A stretch of 64,000 nt of DNA, taken from NCBI RefSeq assembly GCF_024168825.1, contig NZ_JALJWH010000001.1, positions 62,001 through 126,000 on the forward strand, given 5' to 3'. The translations under genes and the position numbers were made by a program. The notes under the pieces are model-generated. The model was given only the letters and a program-made list of their open reading frames with translations, did not search any database and was not told the DNA's origin. Shown in pieces: positions 34,137 through 44,815 of this stretch (positions are counted from its first letter, which is position 1; every line of letters starts with the position of its first letter). The stretch is from Paenarthrobacter sp. A20 (GTDB taxonomy: Bacteria > Actinomycetota > Actinomycetes > Actinomycetales > Micrococcaceae).

Positions 34137-35156
34137 ATGAGCGGACGATTTGCTACAACTACCAAAGACATCGGTCTATTAAAGCAATTATATGATGATG
34201 GCCAGTTACAGATAAGTGCCGAGTTCCAGCGCAATGCTATATGGCCGCGACCAGCAAAGTCTTTTCTAATCGACACAATTCTAACTGATAATCCCATTCC
34301 AGTTCTCTATTTCCAAAAAGGGATCAGCGCCCAGACAAAGCGCGTTGAATACACGGTAGTAGACGGGCAACAACGTCTTAATGCCGTTTTTCAGTTCCTA
34401 GAAAATAGGTTTGCGCTCACTGAATCCGATCCGAGCAGTCCGTGGTACCGCCAGCGGTGGAAGAGTCTTGATGAAGAACATCGCTTACAAATTCTTTCTT
34501 ACGACTTTGTAATTCAGGAGCTAGTGGGATACAGCTCTAACCATATCCGCGATATGTTCAAGCGAATGAATCGATACGTCGTAGCACTCAACCCCCAGGA
34601 ACTTCGACATGCAACCGAAGACGGAGCATTCAAACGACTAGTTGAGTCCATAGGAAAATGGCCCTTCTGGACCGAAAACGGCGTTGTGACGCGACAAGCG
34701 GCCAATCGCATGAAAAATGATGAACTCGTTGCTGAGCTTCTAATTCTTCTTAGCGAAGGCCCACAAGATAAGAAGGAGTCCGTGGACCTCTACTACGACT
34801 CGTTCCGTCAGGATTTCCCTCAAGGTCCGGAACTGCAAACTCAGCTAGCCTCCGTCCTGGAAGAGATTCAAGCTGCTCTACCAAATCTTAAAAAATCACT
34901 TCTTCGTCGCCCCGCGAATATATATGCCTTGATAGGTGCCATGAACGAACTGCAAGCAGAAGAGGAACAGTTACCTCCGACGGCAATTCTTGGTCAGCGC
35001 ATTTCGGATTTCAATGAAGAGCTGGCCGCGTCCGAGGATGAACGAACACCTCGCGCGTCGCGGTACTTCGTCGCGCAGAGTCGGCAAACGGACAATATTA
35101 GGCCTCGGCGTGCAAGAATCGACGAGCTTAAGCGCGTCATACTAAATAGAGGGTGA
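34137..35156 (+). CDS. DUF262 (GmrS/ParB-like nuclease-fold) protein
   Basis: 339 aa. The N-terminal half is a DUF262 domain: QRNAIWP, KSFLIDTIL-x-NPIP, and the diagnostic VDGQQRL at residues 75-81. DUF262 is the GmrS-type domain of type IV restriction enzymes, a ParB/Srx-like NTPase or nuclease. The DUF1524 HNH domain that usually accompanies it (GmrD) is absent; the C-terminal half is helical with a basic tail (RPRRARIDELKR). The stop is 1 bp before the RelA/SpoT-domain gene, so they are co-translated. GC content and codon use differ from the surrounding chromosome, which points to recent transfer and a defence role. Confidence 0.75.
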   Translation: MSGRFATTTKDIGLLKQLYDDGQLQISAEFQRNAIWPRPAKSFLIDTILTDNPIPVLYFQKGISAQTKRVEYTVVDGQQRLNAVFQFLENRFALTESDPSSPWYRQRWKSLDEEHRLQILSYDFVIQELVGYSSNHIRDMFKRMNRYVVALNPQELRHATEDGAFKRLVESIGKWPFWTENGVVTRQAANRMKNDELVAELLILLSEGPQDKKESVDLYYDSFRQDFPQGPELQTQLASVLEEIQAALPNLKKSLLRRPANIYALIGAMNELQAEEEQLPPTAILGQRISDFNEELAASEDERTPRASRYFVAQSRQTDNIRPRRARIDELKRVILNRG

Positions 35157-35157
35157 T

Positions 35158-36168
35158 ATGGGTACGCTTTCCGAGCGCTGGCTTGCCGCCTACCGGACGA
35201 ACTTCAGCGACTACGAACTGGCCGCATCGGAAGTCAAATCGCAGATCGAGGACGCACTACGAGGATCGGCCCTAAATATTCATCTTATTGAAGCTCGGGC
35301 AAAGGAACCCGATTCAGTGGCTGAAAAAGTTGAACGGAGAGGTTACGGACGCCCTGGTCAACAATTTGATGATCTTATTGGTATTCGAATCATCACACTG
35401 TTTGATCACTCGGTGGATGAGGTTGCCAAAAAAATTCGAAATAGATTTAGTGTCGACGAGGAACGATCCTCTGATAAGACTTCTAAGTTGATTCTGCGTC
35501 AAGTTGGTTACAGAAGCAATCACCTTGTTATAAAGGCTTCGTCTTCCGGCCTAGAACCCGTCTCAACAGTACTGAGAAAAACTTTTGTAGAAATCCAAAT
35601 ACGAAGTGTCATTGCGCACGCATGGGCAGAGATCGAGCACTCTCTACGGTATAAAATTGGCGAGGGAATTCCCCCCGGCTTAGCACGACGCTTTGATGCT
35701 TTAGCTGGCACACTTGAACTCGTTGATCGTGAGTTCTCCGGAATCGAGCAGGCGACCGTTCAACTAGTTCTTGACAAGTCATTAAGGTATCTGTCGGGGC
35801 AAGACCTGGACGATTCACTGAGCACGATTCAGGTATTGGCCGCTCTTATCGCAAGACGTCCTGAGATGGAGGCACTGGGACCAGATGGCCTGCCACTACC
35901 CATTGAGGACGGCTTCAAGTTTGCCAAGATCCTAGTCAAATGCGGGCTTATGACCGTTCAGGATCTACTGAATGCTCTCATCAACAACGATATCCTGGCT
36001 GTAATTCGTCGGTTTGCAAACACCCAGAACTACCCGCTGGAGCCTGAGAAAGCTTCGGGAATCGTCGTGATCGGTTCCATCGTGGGCACTTGGAACAAAT
36101 CCGAGTTCCAAAAAGTCGCAGTTTTTCAGGACCCGAAACTAGTGGCTGCGTTCGAGAAGGGAGTTTGA
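35158..36168 (+). CDS. RelA/SpoT-domain nucleotide pyrophosphokinase-like protein
   Basis: 336 aa. Residues about 25-165 match the RelA/SpoT synthetase fold: R47-x-K-x2-S53-x3-K57 substrate residues, DDLIGIRII (71-79), VGYRSNHLV (116-124) and EIQIRSVIAHAWAEIEH (145-161). There is no HD hydrolase and no TGS/ACT domain, so this is a small synthetase-type protein; such enzymes can make (p)ppGpp/(p)ppApp or pyrophosphorylate tRNA as toxins. The C-terminal 170 residues are helical and unrecognised, perhaps a regulatory or phage-sensing part. ATG 35158 is coupled to the DUF262 gene. Confidence 0.75.
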   Translation: MGTLSERWLAAYRTNFSDYELAASEVKSQIEDALRGSALNIHLIEARAKEPDSVAEKVERRGYGRPGQQFDDLIGIRIITLFDHSVDEVAKKIRNRFSVDEERSSDKTSKLILRQVGYRSNHLVIKASSSGLEPVSTVLRKTFVEIQIRSVIAHAWAEIEHSLRYKIGEGIPPGLARRFDALAGTLELVDREFSGIEQATVQLVLDKSLRYLSGQDLDDSLSTIQVLAALIARRPEMEALGPDGLPLPIEDGFKFAKILVKCGLMTVQDLLNALINNDILAVIRRFANTQNYPLEPEKASGIVVIGSIVGTWNKSEFQKVAVFQDPKLVAAFEKGV

Positions 36169-36221
36169 GTCCGAGAGCTGAGGGGTGAACGGACTGGCAT
36201 TCAGGGGGTACGGCTGGGACT

Positions 36222-37118
36222 CTAGTTATAAGATCTAGGTCCCCCACTGGTCAGAATCCAAGCAGCTAGACTCTTGAATAATGGGAGCCGGACGAATGAA
36301 CCTTCCAGAAGAATTGACATGCGTATGCAGTTCTCCAAGGCCTTCTCATCTCGGATTCCACACTGATTTTTTATTTGATTTCCATAAATGCTTAGCAGCA
36401 AGAGGGCCAAATCATGGCCGTAGACGACTTCACGAGCATCGGAGTATGTAGGCGGCGTGTAGTCATCAATTCTTCCGGCGACGTCGGGAGACACAGCTTT
36501 CCTAACATCGTATCCAGCATAGTCTTGGCCGGTTTTGAGCACGCCCTTGTTGACGGATGGACTTGTCATATGTGGGTTCTGCATACGAACCACGTAAAGA
36601 TCGGCGAAGGCATCTTTCAACATCTCAACGAGCACAGTTCCCGATGGGAGCTTGTCGGACAAGATGTTGCGATTAAGAACATCGAGAACGCTGGGACTGA
36701 ACCCGTAGCTCTCAAGTGCAGGGAAATCTGTCCATAGAAGGATCCTGGAAGCGAACTGCTCGCGATACTCGCCGCAATCGAGATCCGCAACGCAACGAAC
36801 GCGCTCGGGAAAGTCGCTCAGCGTTTCGGATAGATGAAGAACACGGCTGCGATGTCCAACTGCTACATTCTGAGACAGTAGTACTTCGTCTGGGACGTCA
36901 ATGTCACTGACGGCCAGAATATAGGGTTCTTGATAAGATTCCTCCCAGCGGACATCGATCGTGCGAATCCATTCCCTATAGAAGCGTCGATCCGAGTGGC
37001 CCTCGACTATGAGGTATTTACTGCGAGTGAGTGTCACCTCCCTCGCAAGCTCTGACACCGCTAGCCTCGGTTTTCCGCTGTTGCTGCTAATAGATGGCAC
37101 GCGGACTAACGACCTCAT
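36222..37118 (-). CDS. ariB: DUF4435/TOPRIM protein, PARIS effector AriB-like
   Basis: 298 aa. KYLIVEGHSDRRFY (34-47) with Glu39 and VADLDCGEY (109-117) with Asp111/Asp113 form the TOPRIM metal site of DUF4435 proteins. AriB of PARIS is a TOPRIM nuclease of this size that is held by the ATPase AriA and released on sensing a phage anti-restriction protein, then cleaves host tRNA. The gene overlaps the ATPase by 32 bp (or 14 bp if GTG 37100 is the start), as expected for the pair. It converges on the RelA/SpoT gene with 53 bp between stops. Confidence 0.7.
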   Translation of the reverse strand: MRSLVRVPSISSNSGKPRLAVSELAREVTLTRSKYLIVEGHSDRRFYREWIRTIDVRWEESYQEPYILAVSDIDVPDEVLLSQNVAVGHRSRVLHLSETLSDFPERVRCVADLDCGEYREQFASRILLWTDFPALESYGFSPSVLDVLNRNILSDKLPSGTVLVEMLKDAFADLYVVRMQNPHMTSPSVNKGVLKTGQDYAGYDVRKAVSPDVAGRIDDYTPPTYSDAREVVYGHDLALLLLSIYGNQIKNQCGIRDEKALENCIRMSILLEGSFVRLPLFKSLAAWILTSGGPRSYN

Positions 37119-38478
37119 TAATATCCGTCATAATCTGCACGGAGTGCGATGCAATTAGAAATTGCACCGAACTCCCAGCTGAACACCGGAGTAGTTCACC
37201 TATAAGCTTTCTCTGCCATTCAATTCCCAATGACAACTCCGGTTCATCAATGATGAATAAACATCCGATTCTACTCGCGATAACTGCATTACTCAACAGC
37301 AGAAGTAAATGCTTCTCACCACTGGAAAGCTTTTCAGGACTAAGAATCTCGTTCTTCTTATTCCGCAAAGTAATTCCCGATAGCGTTTGGAACGATACGC
37401 TTTTTCGGTCGAGAAAGCTATTGACCGACGTCACAAACGTATCAATAATGCCTTTTGTCTTTTCAAGAGCATCCATTTGATCAAGTAGATTTGTAAGGTA
37501 AGGGTCAATGACTGCATGAAGGCTCTTCAGTTTAGTATTGTTCGACCGTGTGTCATTAATCTCTAGGCGAATCCTCTTCACCTGTTTCAGATTAATCAGG
37601 CCATACTTTTCAAAGCTCAGTCCCCGCAGAAGAATGTGATTAATCTTTCTAAGAAGCAGAGCCCTTGCTTCCGCCGCTAGCGGCCCCTGCTTCTTACCAT
37701 GAAGAACGTGGCGCGTGATCTCCGCATAGGCCCCACCCCCTTGACCTGCATCCGTTGAGATATCCGCAAATGCCATTCGACTGAAGATCTCTTCAATTCG
37801 TTTGAGTGATTCTTGCACTTCTAAAGTGTGGGCACTGGCTATTACCGCAGAGCGCGTGGCTATTCGGTCATACTCTCTAAATGACTTTACAAAAGACTCT
37901 TGTTGCTCAAATATTGGCACAGCGGACTGCACGGAGCGGTCGTCCCCCACAAAGATTGTGTGACTCTGCACGAGCTGCAGGTTATTGAGATAGTCTTCGT
38001 AGTCGGCCCTCTTTGCCAAGACGCGCTTGTACATTCTAGAGCCGAAGTCACCGGGATCCACGGCCAGCCTGCACGGCCGTGCCATCCCCTCGTAACCTTC
38101 CGGAGGGACTGTGACTTCCAGGCCAAGTGACCCATCCCGCCAATCAGACCGGTCCATGCGGATACAAACGCCAGATCGAAATGTGACCTGAAGCGACTTC
38201 ATCGGGATGTCGATAAGTGACTGCAAGCTGTCGACTTCCGGCGTCAGTATGTGGTAAACAGCGCGGAGCAGATTTGTCTTCCCGCTTCCGTTTTGCGCGT
38301 AGATGACTCGAACGCGCTCGGATATGACGTCGTCTTCGGCTCCCCTGAATTCGAACGAGTAGTCATATTCACCCAGTACTTCAGTTGCTTCGATCTTCTC
38401 GATCTGTGGGAATCTGACTGTGCTCACATCGGCTTGCAGCAAATCAACGTCGATCCCGTCAGGTGCCACATCACTCAT
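37087..38478 (-). CDS. ariA: AAA/ABC-type ATPase, PARIS sensor AriA-like
   Basis: 463 aa, SMC/ABC-like ATPase of the AAA_15/AAA_21 group: Walker A YAQNGSGKTN (60-69), a signature LSSGEKHLLLLL (384-395), Walker B FIIDEPELSL (408-417, Glu412 catalytic) and H-loop IASHS with His445. The helical insertion between about 150 and 370 has no zinc hook. Size, motifs and the overlapping DUF4435 partner fit AriA of PARIS. An OLD-type or Gabija-like ATPase was considered, but there is no TOPRIM domain fused to it. Confidence 0.7.
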   Translation of the reverse strand: MSDVAPDGIDVDLLQADVSTVRFPQIEKIEATEVLGEYDYSFEFRGAEDDVISERVRVIYAQNGSGKTNLLRAVYHILTPEVDSLQSLIDIPMKSLQVTFRSGVCIRMDRSDWRDGSLGLEVTVPPEGYEGMARPCRLAVDPGDFGSRMYKRVLAKRADYEDYLNNLQLVQSHTIFVGDDRSVQSAVPIFEQQESFVKSFREYDRIATRSAVIASAHTLEVQESLKRIEEIFSRMAFADISTDAGQGGGAYAEITRHVLHGKKQGPLAAEARALLLRKINHILLRGLSFEKYGLINLKQVKRIRLEINDTRSNNTKLKSLHAVIDPYLTNLLDQMDALEKTKGIIDTFVTSVNSFLDRKSVSFQTLSGITLRNKKNEILSPEKLSSGEKHLLLLLSNAVIASRIGCLFIIDEPELSLGIEWQRKLIGELLRCSAGSSVQFLIASHSVQIMTDINEVVSPRAIY

Positions 38479-38729
38479 ACTGCTGAGCGTATCAGCGTGG
38501 ACCCCTCCTACGTGTGGGGCTAACTATTACCCAACCTGTGGTACGCGCTTGAGCGGAACGTGTATCGAGGCTCACCGCGGGGTCCTGTTCTTTTCCAGAC
38601 TGGCATCCCGCCCCGTTTCCCCCCAGATGACTCATGTCAAGATGCTCGCGTTGAGCGTTGTGGGCCCCTCAGTTCTTGCTGCTCCCGTGGTTGAGGCTTC
38701 CCTAGCTTGTGCATATGCGGCTGCGAGGC

Positions 38730-39700
38730 CTATGAACTGGATTTTGATTCGGGTGATGCTGCGCGTGAGTTCAGCTGGGTCACGGCCCCAATGAGGTCGG
38801 CGAGTTCGGTCGCTTTGGCCTCGGTGAGGATTCCGGAGTCGATACCGCGGTGGTAAGGGATCCGTGGCTTGTCATAGATCCAGGTCTTTTTGCCGTGTTT
38901 GTTTGAACGCCAGCCGATGGCTTTGGTGGTCGCGGTGAAGAGGTTTAGCCGGACCCGGATGAGGGCGTAGAAGGCGTTGAGGAGCTTCAGTTCAGCGGTG
39001 GTGTAGCACCGGTAGTGGAAGGCATGGCGACGCACGACGTCACCGTTTTTCTGTTCGACGTGGGCGTTGTCGTTGGACTTATAGGGCCGTGCATGGGTGA
39101 AGTAAATATCTTTGTCACCTGCTAGGCGATGACGGCGTAGTTGATGAACTCCCCGGCGTTGTGCGATTCGGACCATTACGTTCTCAGTCCAGCCAGGGTG
39201 GGACCGCAATGGACGACCGGTCCGTTTCGATGAAGCCGGGGACCTGTTCGTGTTCGTCGCCGGCGTTTCGGACCGTAATCGAATTACGCAGCAGCGGCCT
39301 GCCTGCCTTCGTCGCGGAGAGACCTTTGGGCTTCCCCGAGTCCCTGGTGGGCTCGAGGAGCCGGTTGATCGTGGCCCCGGAGATCTGCAGCAACTGTGCC
39401 CTGACCGCTACACACCGATCAGGATCTTGAGCGTGTCATGACCATAAGTTCGTCCCCGAGGCTTCCGAACCGCCGCTCGCGGGGCCTTTGTGCTTGCGCG
39501 CTGCGGAAAGCGCCCGGCGTGCGTTGGGCCCTGGACCAGCCCGTGACGGCGACCAGTCCGTCCAGAACCAACCCCTTGGCGTTCTTCGATGACTTCCCGT
39601 AATCGGCTGCGTACTTCTTCGTGATTTCCCTACGCGTTTGCCATCGACAGGTCCATCCCTCATCGTCACCGCCGTGCCCACGGCGTCCCGTGATTTCGCG
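38730..39700 (-). mobile_element. Decayed integrase-type transposase remnant
   Basis: Reading leftwards in three frames, pieces of one DDE/integrase-core transposase can be found: REITKKYAADYGKSSK and VAVTGWSRA (about 39700-39530), then in another frame ARRALSAARK, then LLQISGATINRLLEPTR (about 39390), then FTHARPYKSNDNAHVEQKNGDVVR and a C-terminal YALIRVRLNLFTATTKAIGWR segment (39100-38900). The catalytic core between them is largely deleted. Such ISNCY/IS-integrase elements are about 1.3-1.5 kb. No terminal inverted repeats or target duplication could be defined. It marks the right border of the defence island. Confidence 0.65.
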
Positions 39701-39901
39701 AGCATTTCCCAAATGAGGCACGCACCCCGTTCCGCGAGCACTATTCATGAGTCTCGTCGCCCCTTGACTCCCACCCCCACCTTCCCTAAACTTTTCATAA
39801 AGCAGAATCTAAATTCCACAAAGCGGAAACTGAGGCCAAGCATCAAGGCCCAGCCGAAGCAAGCGAAGATAGATCCAAGCCCCTCCTCGGAAGGACCTAC
39901 G

Positions 39902-40705
39902 ATGACGTACACAGTGAACTGCTCCATCCTCCTGACGGAGCTGCCCTTGCTCGAGCGCCCCGCCGCCGCGAAGGCAGCCGGTTTTGACGCCGTCGAGTTC
40001 TGGTGGCCCTTCGCCACTTCGGTTCCCACCGACAAAGAGACCACAGAGTTTGAAACAGCCATCAAGGACGCCGGCGTTCAGCTCACAGGCCTGAACTTCA
40101 ACGCCGGCAACATGCCCGGCGGCGACCGCGGCCTTGTTTCCTGGAAGGGACGTTGCTCCGAGTTCAAGGACAACATCGACGTCGTAGCCGGCATCGGTGA
40201 GCGCCTCGGCTGCAAGGCGTTCAACGCCCTCTACGGCAACCGCCAGGACGAGTTCACCCCTGAAGAGCAGGACGAACTCGCGGCAAAGAACCTCGCCGCA
40301 GCAGCCGAAGGCGTCGCCCGCATCGGCGGCACCGTCCTCCTCGAACCGGTCAGCGGCGCACCCAAGTACCCGCTCCTCACCGCCGAAGACGCACTCAAGG
40401 TCATCGCCCGCGTCAAGGCAGAATCCGGCGCACAGAACATCAAGCTTCTCGCCGACTTCTACCACCTGGCAGTCAACGGCGACGACGTCGAATCTGTCAT
40501 CGAGAACCACGCCAAGGACTTCGGCCACATCCAGATCGCCGACAACCCCGGCCGCGGCGCTCCCGGAACCGGCACCCTCCCCCTCGGCGAATGGATCGCC
40601 CGCAGCCGCGAACTCGGCTACGACGGCTACATCGGCCTCGAGTACAAGGAACCGCAGGAATCGGCTTTCAGCTGGGCCATCCGCCAGCGCGCCAACGCCA
40701 ACTAA
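39902..40705 (+). CDS. hyi: Hydroxypyruvate isomerase
   Basis: 267-aa TIM-barrel isomerase that interconverts hydroxypyruvate and tartronate semialdehyde. Family marks are NCSILLTELPLLERPAAAKAAGFDAVEFWWPF at the start, FNAGNMPGGDRG (about 60-71), LLEPVSGAPKYPL and the metal-site glutamates in LLADFYHLAVNGDD and IGLEYKEP. ATG 39902 follows GGAAGGA. First gene of the rightward glyoxylate cluster hyi-glxR-gcl-glxK-allB. Confidence 0.85.
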   Translation: MTYTVNCSILLTELPLLERPAAAKAAGFDAVEFWWPFATSVPTDKETTEFETAIKDAGVQLTGLNFNAGNMPGGDRGLVSWKGRCSEFKDNIDVVAGIGERLGCKAFNALYGNRQDEFTPEEQDELAAKNLAAAAEGVARIGGTVLLEPVSGAPKYPLLTAEDALKVIARVKAESGAQNIKLLADFYHLAVNGDDVESVIENHAKDFGHIQIADNPGRGAPGTGTLPLGEWIARSRELGYDGYIGLEYKEPQESAFSWAIRQRANAN

Positions 40706-40713
40706 GCACCGCG

Positions 40714-40785
40714 TAACCCAAGTAGGTAGCAGATCAGGGCGCTACGAGCGCTGAGAACGACGCGAACTGCGACCTAGTTGGGTAA
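40714..40785 (+). repeat. Long hairpin in the hyi-glxR gap
   Basis: TAACCCAAGTAGGT (40714-40727) and ACCTAGTTGGGTAA (40772-40785) are complementary at 12 of 14 positions, and GCGCT-ACG-AGCGC lies inside. This could be a processing or attenuation structure between the two genes. Confidence 0.45.
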
Positions 40786-40834
40786 GCACACCCGGGTTAA
40801 AACACACACACAGACTTTCAGAAAGAGAACCACA

Positions 40835-41713
40835 ATGAGCAACGTTGCAGTCATCGGACTCGGAATCATGGGCCTCCCCATGGCCATCAACCTCGTCAAG
40901 GCCGGCCACACGGTCACCGGTTTCAACCGCAGCCAGGACAAGATCGACAAGCTCGTCTCAGAAGGCGGCCAGGGTGCCACCAGCATCGCGGACGCAGTCA
41001 AGGACGCCGACGTCGTTATCACCATGGTCCCGGACTCCCCCGATGTTGAGGGTGTAGTCAGCGGCAAGGACGGCGTCTTCGCCAACGCGAAGAAGGGCAC
41101 CCTCTGGATCGACGCATCCAGCATCCGCCCGGACGTCGCCAAGCGCCTCTCGGACGACGCAGTAGCAGCAGGCATCCGCCCGCTCGACGCTCCCGTATCC
41201 GGTGGCGAACAGGGCGCAATCGACGCCGTCCTGTCCATCATGGTCGGCGGCGAAGCTGCAGACTTCGAGGCAGCACAGGATGTCCTCAACGCAGTGGGCA
41301 AGACCATCGTCCATGTCGGCCCGTCCGGCTCCGGCCAGACCGTCAAGGCAGCCAACCAGCTGATCGTAGCCGTCAACATCCAGGTCCTCGGCGAGGCCAT
41401 CGCCTTCCTTGAGGCCTATGGCGTAGACACCGACGCAGCACTGAAGGTCCTGGGCGGCGGCTTGGCCGGCTCCAAGGTCCTCGACCAGAAGGGTCAGAAG
41501 ATGCTGGACCGCAACTTCGACCCCGGCTTCCGCCTGGCCCTCCACCACAAGGACCTGGGCATCGTCACCTCCGCAGCCCGCGAAGCCAACGTCGCTGTCC
41601 CGCTCGGCGCAGTCGTCGCCCAGCTCGTCGCCGCAACCGTCAACCAGGGCGACGGCGGCCTCGACCACTCGGGCCTCTTCAAGCAGGTCCTTCAGCTCAG
41701 CGGCCGGAAGTAA
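40835..41713 (+). CDS. glxR: 2-hydroxy-3-oxopropionate (tartronate semialdehyde) reductase
   Basis: 292-aa beta-hydroxyacid dehydrogenase. N-terminal dinucleotide loop GLGIMGLPMA (8-17), the LDAPVSGGEQGA substrate motif (about 117-128), and the catalytic lysine in GQTVKAANQL (about 170). It reduces tartronate semialdehyde, the Gcl product, to D-glycerate. ATG 40835 is preceded by GAAAGAGAA. The frame extends upstream but without a start with a ribosome site. Confidence 0.9.
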   Translation: MSNVAVIGLGIMGLPMAINLVKAGHTVTGFNRSQDKIDKLVSEGGQGATSIADAVKDADVVITMVPDSPDVEGVVSGKDGVFANAKKGTLWIDASSIRPDVAKRLSDDAVAAGIRPLDAPVSGGEQGAIDAVLSIMVGGEAADFEAAQDVLNAVGKTIVHVGPSGSGQTVKAANQLIVAVNIQVLGEAIAFLEAYGVDTDAALKVLGGGLAGSKVLDQKGQKMLDRNFDPGFRLALHHKDLGIVTSAAREANVAVPLGAVVAQLVAATVNQGDGGLDHSGLFKQVLQLSGRK

Positions 41714-41755
41714 GCACCCCCGGCAAAAGCCGGACAGCAACACAAGGAGGGAACC

Positions 41756-41779
41756 CGCCGTCGTACTTAAACGACGGCG
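41756..41779 (+). repeat. Hairpin in the glxR-gcl gap
   Basis: CGCCGTCGT (41756-41764) / ACGACGGCG (41771-41779) make a perfect 9-bp stem with a 6-nt loop, flanked by GGGA/TCCC that extend it imperfectly. Two smaller hairpins (CCGGC-AAAA-GCCGG at 41720-41733 and GCCC-GAAA-GGGC near 41817-41828) lie on either side. Together they suggest mRNA processing or attenuation ahead of gcl. Confidence 0.5.
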
Positions 41780-41845
41780 GCTCCCTCACCACACCCAAAA
41801 ACACCACAGACTTCGCCCGAAAGGGCAAAAAACAAGGAGTACACC

Positions 41846-43621
<1,776 letters not shown>

Positions 43622-43645
43622 AGAAAACAGTAAGGAGGCACCGGA

Positions 43646-44815
43646 ATGCGTGTTGTCATCGCCCCGGACAAATTCAAGGGCTCGCTGTCCGCACCCGACG
43701 TCGCCGAGCACCTGGCAACAGGACTCCTGGCGGGGTACGGACAGACGAACTTTGAAGTAACACGCATTCCGGTGGCCGACGGCGGCGAAGGAACCATCGA
43801 CGCCGCCATCGGCTCCGGCTTCACCCGCCGGACCACCACCGTCACCGGCCCGCTCGGCGAGCCAGTGCAGGCCGACTTCGCGGTGCGGGACCAGGAAGCT
43901 GTCATCGAAATGGCGGCAGCTTCCGGTCTCGCCCTCCTGCCGGACGGCCCCACGTCCCAGACGGCCAAAACCGCAACCAGCATCGGCACGGGCGAACTCA
44001 TCCGCGCCGCGCTGGACCTCGGCTGCCGCAAGATCATCCTGGGTGTCGGCGGCAGCGCCAACACCGACGCCGGCGCGGGAGTCCTGCAGGGCCTCGGCGC
44101 CGTCTTCCTGGACGAGAACGGCAACGAGCTCCCCGGCGGCGGTGCCGCCTTGGCACAGCTGAATAGCATCGACTTCTCCAACTTCGACGTCCGCGTTGAG
44201 GCAACGGAGTTCGTGTTGGCGTCCGACGTCGACAATCCCCTTTTGGGGGCCAGCGGAGCCCCAGCCATCTTCGGTCCGCAGAAGGGCGCGACGCCGGACG
44301 ACGTCACCGAACTGGACGCCGCAGCAAGCCACTTCGTCGACGTCCTCGCGGCAACAACCGGGCAGCATGCCAAGTACGCCGCCAAGGCAGAAGGTGCTGG
44401 AGCGGCAGGCGGCGTTGGCTACATTGCCATCGCGGCACTGAAGGCAGAGCGGCGGCCGGGTATCGACGTCGTGCTTGAGTTCACTGAACTGGAGCGCAGG
44501 CTCAAGGGCGCCGATCTGGTGATTACCGGAGAAGGCAGCCTGGACGAGCAAAGCCTGCTCGGCAAGACCCCCATGGGAGTCTCGCGGGCGGCACAGAGGA
44601 ACGGGGTTCCCGTGATCGCAGTCTGCGGCCGGAGTACCCTGAGCCGTGAACAACTCACGGACGCCGGCTTCCACACGGTCCATGCACTGACCGATCTGGA
44701 AAAAGATGTCCAAAAATGTATCGCTGAAGCAGGTCCGTTGCTTGAACAATTAGGTAAGCACATAGGCGTGTACCTGGCGGAACGGACCGAAAACAAGGAG
44801 TACCTCAATGTCTGA
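43646..44815 (+). CDS. glxK: Glycerate kinase
   Basis: 389-aa GarK/GlxK-family glycerate kinase, phosphorylating the D-glycerate made by GlxR to 2- or 3-phosphoglycerate. Family landmarks are [15 protein letters not shown] (5-19), [12 protein letters not shown] (about 44-55), the [22 protein letters not shown] region (about 132-153) and [21 protein letters not shown] (about 293-313). AAGGAGG precedes the ATG; the stop overlaps allB by 8 bp. Confidence 0.9.
   Translation: MRVVIAPDKFKGSLSAPDVAEHLATGLLAGYGQTNFEVTRIPVADGGEGTIDAAIGSGFTRRTTTVTGPLGEPVQADFAVRDQEAVIEMAAASGLALLPDGPTSQTAKTATSIGTGELIRAALDLGCRKIILGVGGSANTDAGAGVLQGLGAVFLDENGNELPGGGAALAQLNSIDFSNFDVRVEATEFVLASDVDNPLLGASGAPAIFGPQKGATPDDVTELDAAASHFVDVLAATTGQHAKYAAKAEGAGAAGGVGYIAIAALKAERRPGIDVVLEFTELERRLKGADLVITGEGSLDEQSLLGKTPMGVSRAAQRNGVPVIAVCGRSTLSREQLTDAGFHTVHALTDLEKDVQKCIAEAGPLLEQLGKHIGVYLAERTENKEYLNV

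Noticed and set aside
38251..38794. Short rightward frames at the AriA start and beyond
   Set aside because: They are antisense to the ATPase or lie in decayed DNA beside the transposase remnant, with no family features.
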